Assembly: GCF_039529835.1 (NCBI RefSeq)
Contig: NZ_CP154262.1
Location: forward strand, 1,178,001-1,242,000
Reading direction: 5' to 3'
Source of the DNA: Arthrobacter sp. TMP15
GTDB lineage: Bacteria > Actinomycetota > Actinomycetes > Actinomycetales > Micrococcaceae
Length of the DNA stretch: 64,000 nt
Shown: positions 16,116 through 23,912 of the stretch, in pieces
Layout: every line of letters begins with the position of its first letter
How positions within the stretch are numbered: position 1 is the stretch's first letter
Position numbers and translations under genes: made by a program
The notes under the pieces: generated by a model
Seen by the model: only the letters and a program-made list of their open reading frames with translations
The model's database searches: none
Told to the model about the DNA's origin: nothing

Positions 16116-17306
16116 GTGTCTAAGGCTGCAGTAGACCTCAACAACCTCCCCTACGCCGATGGCGACTTCTACGGATTTGAGCAGTTGCTCTCCGCCGAGG
16201 AACAGGAGCGCCTTCAGGAACTTCGCGACTTCCTCGCCAAAGAAGTCAAACCAATTGCCACTGATTGTTGGAACCGCGGTGAGTTCCCGATGGAACTCAT
16301 CCCGAAATTGGCAAAGCTGGATATCATGAGCCCAGTCCACAGGCAGGGCTACTCAAGCCTTTATGCGGGACTGAGCCACGCAGAATTTACTCGTGCAGAT
16401 GCTTCCATCGCAACGTTCATGGGCGTGCATGACGGACTGTTTACCGGTTCCATTGAGGCGCTGGCCTCCGAAGAGCAAAAAGCCGCGTGGCTGCCAGATA
16501 TCTACGCTATGAAAAAGATTGGTGCCTTTGGTCTAACCGAACCCCTCGGCGGTTCGGACGTTGCAGGTGGCACGCGCACAACCGCTGTGCGCGAAGGGGA
16601 GAACTGGATCCTCAATGGCGCCAAACGCTGGATTGGCAACGCAACGTTCTCCGACTGGGTCGTCATCTACGCCCGTGACGTGGCAGATAACCAAGTTAAA
16701 GCATTCCTCGTTGACACGAAACTGCCCGGGTATGGGGCCACTAAGATCGAAAACAAGACGGCATTGCGCACAGTGCAAAATGCTGACATCACCCTTGAAA
16801 ACGTGGTTGTCCCGCATGAGTTCAAGCTTGCCGGTGGAAACAGCTTCCGCGACACCAACAAAGTCCTGAAGGTCACTCGTCTTGCCGTTGCATGGCAGGC
16901 CGTGGGGCAGCAGATGGCTGCTTTCGACGTAGCTCGCCGTTACGCTGTTGAGCGCCAACAATTTGGCCGGCCCATCGCCTCCTTCCAGATGGTGCAGGAC
17001 CAGCTAGTGAAAATGCTGGGCAACACTGTGGCATCTACCGGCATGATGGTTCGTCTGTCCCAGCTAGAAGACTTGGGTCAGGCAAAGGATGAACAATCCG
17101 CGCTGGCTAAGGCCTTCACCACTGCCCGTATGCGCGAGACAGTAGCTATGGGACGGGGCCTCCTGGGTGGGAACGGCATAGTGACAGACTTTGAGATGGC
17201 AAAGATCTTCGCAGATGCCGAAGCCATCTACTCCTACGAAGGAACCTACGAAATCAACACGCTCGTGACAGGACGTGCTATCACAGGGATCTCGGCGATC
17301 GTATAG
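16116..17306 (+). CDS. Acyl-CoA dehydrogenase, glutaryl-CoA-dehydrogenase-like branch
   Basis: The GTG at 16116 follows AAAGGA by six bases; the first ATG (16014) would add 34 residues. The flavoprotein of 396 residues has the FAD/substrate motif GAFGLTEPLGGSDVAGGT near 150 and the catalytic Glu in SYEGTYEIN near the C-terminus, and ends GRAITGISAIV like glutaryl-CoA dehydrogenases. The position that holds the glutarate-binding Arg in that enzyme (GYRSAMSV) is ASIATFMGV here, with no Arg. A monocarboxylic acyl-CoA substrate therefore seems more likely. It stands alone between a tRNA terminator and a convergent peptidase gene. Confidence 0.87.
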   Translation: MSKAAVDLNNLPYADGDFYGFEQLLSAEEQERLQELRDFLAKEVKPIATDCWNRGEFPMELIPKLAKLDIMSPVHRQGYSSLYAGLSHAEFTRADASIATFMGVHDGLFTGSIEALASEEQKAAWLPDIYAMKKIGAFGLTEPLGGSDVAGGTRTTAVREGENWILNGAKRWIGNATFSDWVVIYARDVADNQVKAFLVDTKLPGYGATKIENKTALRTVQNADITLENVVVPHEFKLAGGNSFRDTNKVLKVTRLAVAWQAVGQQMAAFDVARRYAVERQQFGRPIASFQMVQDQLVKMLGNTVASTGMMVRLSQLEDLGQAKDEQSALAKAFTTARMRETVAMGRGLLGGNGIVTDFEMAKIFADAEAIYSYEGTYEINTLVTGRAITGISAIV

Positions 17307-17330
17307 TTCCACGGCGATCGTATAGTTCCA
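17293..17330. repeat. 19-bp tandem duplication spanning the stop codon
   Basis: CGGCGATCGTATAGTTCCA occurs twice in direct succession (17293-17311 and 17312-17330). The first copy holds the last codons and TAG of the acyl-CoA dehydrogenase gene; the second is untranslated. Confidence 0.9.
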
Positions 17331-17368
17331 CTGACCCGACGTGCGCTAGCGAGCGCACGTCGGGTCAG
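17331..17368. terminator. Long perfect hairpin between convergent genes
   Basis: A 17-bp perfect stem, CTGACCCGACGTGCGCT with AGCGCACGTCGGGTCAG, and an AGCG tetraloop. The T tail is weak (TCGTTT). The stop codon of the convergent peptidase gene lies inside the right arm. Likely a bidirectional terminator or 3'-end stabiliser. Confidence 0.75.
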
Positions 17369-18075
17369 TCGTTTAAAGGAAGCAGGATGGAGGGCCGCAG
17401 ATCCAAGATGAACTGCAGGGGATCCAGGTACTCTTGCCCTCGTCGCACGCCCCAATGCAGACAGGAGTTGATGCCGGTGCCGGCTGCCGCTCCGTCACAG
17501 TGGCTTGGACCCTCCACGATGCCAATGGTTTGCCCTTGCGCCACTCTCTCACCCACGCGCAACGTTGACGTCACAGGCTCAAAGCTCAACCGCAGCCCGT
17601 TCTCAACGGCAATGGTCAGCACAGGACGATTCACAACTATTTGAGAAAATGTCACCACACCCGAAGTAGGCGCATAAACAACTGTGCCCTGAGGAGCAGC
17701 AAAGTCCACTCCCCGGTGCCCGCTAAGCCACGGCTTGGCTGGCGGAGCGAAGGGATGTAGTACCTGCGGTTTTCCTGCCAATGGCCAAGCCCAGGACAGC
17801 GAGGCTGGTAGGGGAGAGGCCGCCGTCGAGCGTGCATCATGGAAAGTAGCCAATGCGTGCGAAAGCACGAAGGGCCCGGAAGAAGTGGGCAGAAAAAATA
17901 CTACAACCAGAAGGGCACCCAGCAGAGAGGTGTGTCGAGTTACCGGCCCGGGTGAGTCCGCGAAGTGATGGCGAGAGCCAAACCGGGAGCCAAACCGGGA
18001 GCCAAATAAGGTCTTCATCCCTAAATCGTGCGCTAACCCGTGGCACCCGTGGGCCTCGCCTGAGAATTTGTGCAA
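17365..18075 (-). CDS. M23 family metallopeptidase, secreted or membrane-anchored
   Basis: A lysostaphin/LytM-type zinc peptidase that cuts peptidoglycan cross-links. The first metal site is GHRGVDFAAP (His and Asp) and the second CLHWGVRRG (HxG-like His), so both are intact. A hydrophobic segment near residues 51-70 is a signal peptide or anchor. The region before it carries FGSR repeated three times from 12-bp direct repeats. The start is uncertain: ATG at 18075, or ATG at 18018, which would begin MKTLFGSR. A divergent M23 gene upstream of rpsB is common in Actinobacteria. Confidence 0.83.
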   Translation of the reverse strand: MHKFSGEAHGCHGLAHDLGMKTLFGSRFGSRFGSRHHFADSPGPVTRHTSLLGALLVVVFFLPTSSGPFVLSHALATFHDARSTAASPLPASLSWAWPLAGKPQVLHPFAPPAKPWLSGHRGVDFAAPQGTVVYAPTSGVVTFSQIVVNRPVLTIAVENGLRLSFEPVTSTLRVGERVAQGQTIGIVEGPSHCDGAAAGTGINSCLHWGVRRGQEYLDPLQFILDLRPSILLPLND

Positions 18076-18398
18076 AGTCAGTCAACCGGACGCCCCTGTG
18101 GAGGAGTTGATGCGGGCGAATTGACAATAACTTTTCAGTGGTGCGCTTTGGTCAGCCAGCATTGCTGCGCTGTAGTAACATTGATAGAGCAGTGCGCTGT
18201 TGTGCACTGACTACGCGCACCCCTCCCTGATGAGGTGTCCAAGAGTGATCTTGGATCCTACTGATGGATTGTGACCATACGGTCCGCCTCACGGCGGTTT
18301 ATGGAATGCACAATGGGTGCCAGGAGCAAAGGAAACGGCCTTCGGACCGGTTCTAACATGCTAAATAACCGTTAAACATAAATTGAAGGAGCGCCGGC
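18076..18398. promoter_or_regulatory. rpsB 5' region, about 320 bp without a gene
   Basis: The space between the peptidase gene and rpsB is long for this compact region. It holds a short CCGCC/GGCGG hairpin (18286-18299) and an AACGGCC-TTCG-GACCGGTT imperfect hairpin near 18334-18353. A long untranslated leader for ribosomal protein S2 autocontrol is plausible, but I recognise no known leader motif and assign no promoter with confidence. Confidence 0.4.
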
Positions 18399-19313
18399 AT
18401 GCCCGTCGTAACAATGCGCCAGCTGCTTGACAGCGGCGTCCATTTTGGACACCAGACCCGTCGTTGGAACCCGAAGATGAAGCGATTCATCCTCACGGAG
18501 CGCAACGGCATCTACATCATCGACCTGCAGCAGTCACTGTCTTTCATTGACCGCGCTTACGAGTTCGTGAAGGCCACCGTTGCACACGGCGGCACCGTAC
18601 TGTTCGTCGGCACCAAGAAGCAGGCTCAGGAAGCAATTGCTGAGCAGGCTACTCGTGTTGGCCAGCCTTACGTAAACCAGCGCTGGTTGGGTGGCATGCT
18701 CACCAACTTCCAGACGGTTTCCAAGCGCATCTCGCGTATGAAGGAACTCGAAGAGATCGACTTCGACGACGTAGCTGGTTCCAGCCACACCAAGAAGGAG
18801 CTCCTGCTCCTCAAGCGTGAACTGACCAAGCTGCAAACTAACCTCGGCGGTATCCGCAACCTGACCAAGGCACCGTCCGTGCTCTGGGTTGTAGACACTC
18901 CGAAGGAACACCTCGCCATCGACGAGGCGCACAAGCTGAACATCCCCGTTGTTGCCATCTTGGACTCCAACTGCAACCCTGACGAAGTTGACTTCCCGAT
19001 CCCGGGTAACGACGACGCCATCCGTTCAGTTGCACTGTTGACCCGTGTGATTGCTGATGCCATCGCTGAAGGCTTGATGGCTCGCAACGCCAAGGCAACC
19101 GGCAACGAAGAAGCACCGGCTGAGCCGCTGGCTGAGTGGGAGCGCGAACTCCTCGAAGGCGACAAGGCAACTGAAGCTCCGGCCAAGGTTGAAGAAGCTG
19201 CAGTTGAAGCTCCGGCCAATGCTGAAGAAGCTGCTGCGCAAGAGCCTGCCAAGGCGCAAGAAGCTGCTGTTGAAGAGCCTGCCAAGGCGCAAGAAGCTGC
19301 AACCGAGAAGTAA
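18399..19313 (+). CDS. rpsB: 30S ribosomal protein S2
   Basis: S2 binds 16S rRNA at the head-body junction. The sequence begins with [21 protein letters not shown]-type residues, the S2 signature, and has [15 protein letters not shown] and [31 protein letters not shown] precedes the ATG. It is 304 residues; the core ends near 240 and the last 60 residues form an Ala/Glu/Pro/Lys-rich tail made of repeats like [10 protein letters not shown]. Tails are known in actinobacterial S2, but the repetitive DNA here suggests recent expansion. First gene of the rpsB-tsf pair. Confidence 0.98.
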   Translation: MPVVTMRQLLDSGVHFGHQTRRWNPKMKRFILTERNGIYIIDLQQSLSFIDRAYEFVKATVAHGGTVLFVGTKKQAQEAIAEQATRVGQPYVNQRWLGGMLTNFQTVSKRISRMKELEEIDFDDVAGSSHTKKELLLLKRELTKLQTNLGGIRNLTKAPSVLWVVDTPKEHLAIDEAHKLNIPVVAILDSNCNPDEVDFPIPGNDDAIRSVALLTRVIADAIAEGLMARNAKATGNEEAPAEPLAEWERELLEGDKATEAPAKVEEAAVEAPANAEEAAAQEPAKAQEAAVEEPAKAQEAATEK

Positions 19314-19382
19314 AAACTTTTCCTGGCAGTGACTGGTGAGGGAGTCATCCCTGACCAACACAACCAAGTAAGAAACCAGACG

Positions 19383-19424
19383 CTGGCAGGATCGCACCGC
19401 CCCTAGGCAAAGCGGTCCTGCCAG
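19383..19424 (+). other. Hairpin between rpsB and tsf
   Basis: CTGGCAGGA pairs with TCCTGCCAG, with additional CCGC/GCGG pairing inside. There is no U tract. It may stabilise the rpsB 3' end, attenuate read-through or be a processing site that sets different levels of the two proteins. Confidence 0.55.
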
Positions 19425-19477
19425 AACTGGCCTAACTACTGATTTCTATACTCAAACATCTACACTGAGGGGTTCAT

Positions 19478-20305
19478 ATGGCGAACTACACCGCCGCTGA
19501 TATTAAGGCTCTGCGCGAGCGCACAGGCGCTGGCATGATGGACGTCAAGAAGGCTCTGGACGAAGCAAACGGCGACGCCGATAAGGCCATGGAGCTCATC
19601 CGCATCAAGGGCCTCAAGGGCGCCACCAAGCGCGAGGGTCGCTCAACTGCTGAAGGCCTTGTTGCCGCAGCCGTTGAAAACGGCGTTGGCGTCATGGTTG
19701 AAGTCAATTGCGAGACTGACTTCGTGGCCAAGGCTGCTCCCTTCATCGAATTCTCCAACAAGGTACTGGCCTCGGCCATCTCCTCTGGCGCTGCTGATGT
19801 TGAAAGCCTGTTGGCTGTTGACGTCGACGGCAAGCCGATGTCGGAGGTCGTTATCGAAGCTGGCGCACTTTTGGGCGAAAAGGTAGCCATCCGCCGCCTG
19901 GCCCGCGTTGAGGGTGCAACGGTTGATTCCTACTTGCACAAGACCTCCAAGGACCTGCCGGCCCAGGTTGGCGTTTTGTTCGCCATTGACGGCGACAACC
20001 AGGAAGTGGCACACGACGTAGCTGTGCACATTGCTGCGATGTCCCCGACGTTCCTGGTACGCGATGAAGTAGCTGCCGATGTCATTGACAGCGAACGCCG
20101 CATTGCCGCCGAAACTGCACAGGCTGAAGGCAAGCCTGAAGCAGCCATGACAAAGATCGTAGAAGGCCGTCTGACGGGCTTCTTCAAGGAGATTGTTTTG
20201 GTTGACCAGTCCTTCGCAAAGGATGCAAAGAAGAGCGTAGGCGCTGTTCTGGAAGAAGCCGGTGTTAAGCCTGTTGCTTTCGCACGTTTCCGCGTCGGAG
20301 CATAA
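19478..20305 (+). CDS. tsf: Elongation factor Ts
   Basis: EF-Ts exchanges GDP for GTP on EF-Tu. The 275-residue protein carries the N-terminal UBA-like motif LRERTGAGMMDVKKAL and the core NCETDFVAKAAPF signature that inserts into EF-Tu. The ATG follows GAGGGG by about six bases. It lies 164 bp after rpsB as in nearly all bacteria. An intrinsic terminator separates it from pyrH. Confidence 0.98.
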   Translation: MANYTAADIKALRERTGAGMMDVKKALDEANGDADKAMELIRIKGLKGATKREGRSTAEGLVAAAVENGVGVMVEVNCETDFVAKAAPFIEFSNKVLASAISSGAADVESLLAVDVDGKPMSEVVIEAGALLGEKVAIRRLARVEGATVDSYLHKTSKDLPAQVGVLFAIDGDNQEVAHDVAVHIAAMSPTFLVRDEVAADVIDSERRIAAETAQAEGKPEAAMTKIVEGRLTGFFKEIVLVDQSFAKDAKKSVGAVLEEAGVKPVAFARFRVGA

Positions 20306-20335
20306 TCCACGCACGTGTTCTAGCTGGATGTGATG

Positions 20336-20375
20336 AAGAAGGGGTAATCGCAATGTGCGGTTACCCCTTCTTTAT
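20336..20375 (+). terminator. Intrinsic terminator after tsf
   Basis: AAGAAGGGGTAA pairs with TTACCCCTTCTT (12 bp) with further CGCA/TGCG pairing inside the loop, followed by TTTAT. Confidence 0.9.
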
Positions 20376-20513
20376 ATCCAACGTCAGATAAGATTCTTAA
20401 GGCAGCTCTTGAACTGCCTCGCGCCAGGTCAGAAACAGCACAAGCCCAGGCAGAGCGCTGATGCGAGACTGTGCAAGCGCTACCAGCAAAAGCGGGCACC
20501 TACGGAAGGCACC

Positions 20514-21269
20514 ATGACCACTAATATTTCGCAGACTGCGCCCAGTGCCACTGCAACCGGAGCAGTCAAACGTCGTCGGGTTTTGCTTAAACTCTCAGGT
20601 GAGGTTTTCGGCGCAGGCAAGCTGGGTGTCGACATGGACACCATCCGGGACATCGCCAAACAAATCGCCAGCACCGTAGACCAGGTGGAGGTTGCCATTG
20701 TGGTGGGCGGAGGTAACTTCTTCCGTGGAGCACAGCTCTCTCAAGCCGGCATGGACCGTTCGCGGGCAGACTACATGGGCATGCTTGGCACGGTTATGAA
20801 CTGTCTGGCCCTGCAGGACTTCCTGGAGCAGGCCGGTGTGGACACACGAGTGCAGAGTGCCATCACCATGGGCCAAGTGGCGGAGGCCTACATTCCGCGC
20901 CGCGCCATCCGACACATGGAAAAAAGCCGTGTTGTCATCTTTGGTGCGGGCGCCGGTCTGCCTTACTTCTCCACAGACACAGTGGCGGCCCAGCGCGCGC
21001 TGGAAGTACATGCCGACGTTGTCCTGATGGCCAAGAATGGTGTGGATGGTGTTTACACCGCCGATCCAAAGAAGGATCCCACAGCCGTAAAACTTGATCA
21101 CTTGAGCTATGACGAAGCGATGGCCCGGGACATTCGTGTCATGGACCAGACCGCGTTTAGCCTGTGTAAAGACAACAATGTCACGATGCTGGTCTTTGGG
21201 ATGGAAGGCGAAGGCAACGTGGCCCGCGCCATCCTCGGAGAAGAGTTGGGCACGCTGGTCACCCCGTAA
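20514..21269 (+). CDS. pyrH: UMP kinase
   Basis: PyrH phosphorylates UMP to UDP with ATP and belongs to the amino-acid kinase fold, not the P-loop NMP kinases. Motifs: [10 protein letters not shown] near residue 23, [13 protein letters not shown] near 63, and [14 protein letters not shown] near 180. I place the start at the ATG at 20514, after GGAAGG, giving 251 residues, close to the family length of about 240; the longer frame from 20355 has no ribosome-binding site. It is followed by frr, the standard order. Confidence 0.95.
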   Translation: MTTNISQTAPSATATGAVKRRRVLLKLSGEVFGAGKLGVDMDTIRDIAKQIASTVDQVEVAIVVGGGNFFRGAQLSQAGMDRSRADYMGMLGTVMNCLALQDFLEQAGVDTRVQSAITMGQVAEAYIPRRAIRHMEKSRVVIFGAGAGLPYFSTDTVAAQRALEVHADVVLMAKNGVDGVYTADPKKDPTAVKLDHLSYDEAMARDIRVMDQTAFSLCKDNNVTMLVFGMEGEGNVARAILGEELGTLVTP

Positions 21270-21399
21270 GGGTTCATCAGTTGGGCAAGTGAGCGTGTGG
21301 CGGCCCCCAGCCGCCACTCGTGTCACGATAGGATAGACCCAGAATTGCCACGATTTGTATGGTGGATTAGTTGTGTAGTCATTTATGAGGGAGAGACGC

Positions 21400-21957
21400 G
21401 TGATCGAAGAAACTTTGCTCGAGGCCGAGGAAAAGATGGATAAGGCCATCGAAGTTGCCAAAGAGGAGTTCTCGGCGGTTCGTACAGGCCGTGCCAACCC
21501 AGCCATGTTTCACAAGGTCATGGTGGATTACTACGGTTCCCCTACGCCTCTGCAGCAGCTGGCAGCCTTTGCTGTTCCGGAAGCCCGTACCTTGCTCATA
21601 ACTCCTTTTGACAAGACTTCAATGCACGATATTGAGCGTGCACTGAGCTCCTCTGAGGTGGGTGCCAACCCCTCCAATGACGGCAACGTCATTCGTATCG
21701 TTATGCCTGAGCTCACGGCGGAACGTCGCAAAGAATACGTTAAGATCGTGCGCACCAAGGGTGAAGATGCCAAGATTTCCGTGCGCAACATCCGCCGCAA
21801 GGCCAAGGAGCAGCTGGACAAGCTGGTCAAGGACGGAGATGCGGGTGAGGATGATGGAGCACGCGCCGAGAAGGAACTGGATACGTTGACCAAGTCCCAC
21901 ACGGAGAACATCGATGAGCTGCTCAAGCGCAAGGAAGTCGAGCTTCTCGAGGTCTAA
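21400..21957 (+). CDS. frr: Ribosome recycling factor
   Basis: RRF splits post-termination ribosomes together with EF-G. The GTG at 21400 follows AGGGAG by six bases and gives exactly 185 residues, the usual length; an ATG at 21385 would add five. Signatures are FSAVRTGRANPAMF near 28 and RRKEYVKIVRTKGEDAKISVRNIRR-like helices around 115-135. The TAA stop overlaps the ATG of cdsA by one base (TAATG), so the two are translationally coupled. Confidence 0.96.
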   Translation: MIEETLLEAEEKMDKAIEVAKEEFSAVRTGRANPAMFHKVMVDYYGSPTPLQQLAAFAVPEARTLLITPFDKTSMHDIERALSSSEVGANPSNDGNVIRIVMPELTAERRKEYVKIVRTKGEDAKISVRNIRRKAKEQLDKLVKDGDAGEDDGARAEKELDTLTKSHTENIDELLKRKEVELLEV

Positions 21958-23252
21958 TGGCCGACCCCAAGAATACGCCGATCGGAACCGGCAAGGTACC
22001 GGAGGTGTTAAACCCTAATACTGGGCTCATTCCGGCACCACTGGACTACCAGTTCGCGTCGCGGAAGGCCAGACGTCATGCTGAGCTGACGGGCATGATT
22101 CCCATCATCATCCCCAAAAGTGCTGAGCCCCAGCCTGAGGTGGGGCAAGAAGCTGCTCAGTCACCCGCGGTTCAGAAGCAGCCTTTGCCGGAGAAGAACG
22201 ACGGCGGCGAAAACCCAGGAGAAGTGCGTCCGGACACCCTCAGCGGCCCAGAGACGGATGAAGCTGAAGTTGGGCAGGATGAGGCAGCACCTCTCCCGGT
22301 GCCAGCAATGCGGATCACCGGGCTGCCTGTCATTCCCACCTCACAGGGGACTCTGGCGTCAATGCCTGAGGCGGCCACAGCCTTGAAAGCAATCAGGACC
22401 CCCAAGGCGGGTCGAGACCTTCCGGCCGCCATCAGTGTAGGTTTGGCACTGCTGATCCTTGTTATTGGATCACTGCTTTTTTACCCGGCGGCTTTCGTTG
22501 CGGTTGCGACAATCTTTTCCTGTGTTGGTGTGTGGGAAGTAAACCGTGCACTGGCGGACAAAGGGATCAAGGCACCCACCACTCCTGTCATGATCGGGGC
22601 GTTGGCCATGCCGGCGTGTGCCTATTTCGCGGGTGCCGAAGGGCTACTCTTTGCCTTGGTAGCCAGCGCCGGGGCTACGGTTCTGTGGCGTTCCCTGGAC
22701 GCTGAACCCGGGGCAGCGAAAAGTATCCTCGCCGGAGTTTTCTCCCTCATGTGGATCCCCTTTTTGCTCAGCTTCGTGTTCTTGATGCTGCGCGGGGAGA
22801 GTGGAGCCACCCTGGGGCTGACCTTGGACCTGAACGACATCAACCCTGGTGTGGTGAAGGTGGTCATCATGTTGTTGCTGGTGGTTGCCAATGACACCTT
22901 CGGTTACTTGGTTGGTGTGTTCTTTGGCAAACACCCCATGGCGCCAAAGATCAGTCCCAAAAAATCCTGGGAGGGCTTCGCCGGTTCGCTGGCCGGGGCA
23001 ACACTGGTTGCCATACCAGCAACGGTTTTCCTGCTCGATCAGCATTGGTGGGTAGGCTTTGCGCTAGCCATTGGTATGGTTTTTGCAGGTACTGGTGGAG
23101 ATTTTGCCGAGTCCATGGTCAAGCGTGAGCTGGGCGTGAAGGACATGAGTAACTTATTGCCAGGTCACGGCGGCGTCATGGATAGGCTGGATTCAATCCT
23201 GTTTGCTGCTCCCGTGGCGTACGCCATCTTTACTGTTTTAGGCCGGTTCTAA
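21957..23252 (+). CDS. cdsA: Phosphatidate cytidylyltransferase with long N-terminal extension
   Basis: CdsA makes CDP-diacylglycerol, the precursor of all phospholipids, in the membrane. The C-terminal signature is clear: SPKKSWEGF, then GDFAESMVKRELGVKD and LPGHGGVMDRLDS. Eight or so helices begin near residue 160. The first 155 residues are soluble and low complexity (Pro, Glu, Gln, Ala), making the protein 431 residues against about 270-310 for typical CdsA. The extension is probably cytosolic and disordered; its role is unknown. Coupled to frr by a one-base overlap. Confidence 0.94.
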   Translation: MADPKNTPIGTGKVPEVLNPNTGLIPAPLDYQFASRKARRHAELTGMIPIIIPKSAEPQPEVGQEAAQSPAVQKQPLPEKNDGGENPGEVRPDTLSGPETDEAEVGQDEAAPLPVPAMRITGLPVIPTSQGTLASMPEAATALKAIRTPKAGRDLPAAISVGLALLILVIGSLLFYPAAFVAVATIFSCVGVWEVNRALADKGIKAPTTPVMIGALAMPACAYFAGAEGLLFALVASAGATVLWRSLDAEPGAAKSILAGVFSLMWIPFLLSFVFLMLRGESGATLGLTLDLNDINPGVVKVVIMLLLVVANDTFGYLVGVFFGKHPMAPKISPKKSWEGFAGSLAGATLVAIPATVFLLDQHWWVGFALAIGMVFAGTGGDFAESMVKRELGVKDMSNLLPGHGGVMDRLDSILFAAPVAYAIFTVLGRF

Positions 23253-23305
23253 CGCGCTGGAACCGGTGCCCGGCAAGTTGCCACTCATAGAGAAAAGTTC
23301 AAGAA

Positions 23306-23911
23306 ATGACTGTGACAATGGATGAGACGCCCCGGACCAAATCAAAATTTAAATTGGTGGGTCCCAAGGAAATAGGCTACAACGTCAAGCAGGTTGACGT
23401 GTTCCTCGAGCGTGCCCGGGCCTATTTCCTGAACACAGACACCGAAGACTTGGCCATAACGAGCCATGATGTGCGCACGGCCGCCTTCGACTCGGCCAAG
23501 GGCGGATACAGCGCCCATGCTGTGGATGCCGCGATGGACAGGATCGAAGATGAGTTTGTACTTCGTGAAAAAGAATTATTGATCGTGGCCGAGGGTGAAA
23601 AAGCCTGGATGATGAAAATCGGTAAAACTGCCTCTGTTTTGCGGGCACGCCTGCACCGCCCCGATGGGGAACGGTTCCGACGCCCCTTAAGGAAAAGCGT
23701 GCAGAGCTACAACGTCAACGACGTCGATGTGCTGTGCCGTGAGCTGCTGGTTTATATAGAAGACAACGGTGAGCTGAGCGTGGATGTGGTCCGCCGAGCC
23801 GTATTTGCCCCAGAAAAGGGCAGGGCAGGCTACGAAGAAAGCCAAGTAGACGCGTTCTTGGACCGCGTGGTTGAGCTGATGGCTGCGATCGATCCGCTGA
23901 CGTCGAAATAA
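23306..23911 (+). CDS. Protein with two DivIVA-like domains
   Basis: A soluble 201-residue protein containing the DivIVA N-terminal motif twice. Copy one is around residues 23-80 (GYNVKQVDVFLERA ... AAFDSAKGGYSAHAVDAAMDRI) and copy two around 130-195 (SYNVNDVDVLCREL ... AVFAPEKGRAGYEESQVDAFLDRV). In DivIVA/Wag31 this motif binds curved membranes and is followed by a coiled coil that oligomerises; here no long coiled coil is present. It follows cdsA by 53 bp and is convergent with the next gene, their stops separated by a single base. A role in polar growth or septum placement is possible but inferred. Confidence 0.82.
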   Translation: MTVTMDETPRTKSKFKLVGPKEIGYNVKQVDVFLERARAYFLNTDTEDLAITSHDVRTAAFDSAKGGYSAHAVDAAMDRIEDEFVLREKELLIVAEGEKAWMMKIGKTASVLRARLHRPDGERFRRPLRKSVQSYNVNDVDVLCRELLVYIEDNGELSVDVVRRAVFAPEKGRAGYEESQVDAFLDRVVELMAAIDPLTSK

Positions 23912-23912
23912 G

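Noticed and set aside
18076-18398. Known riboswitch or ribosomal leader before rpsB
   Set aside because: I could not match any known leader consensus; recorded only as an untranslated region with small hairpins.
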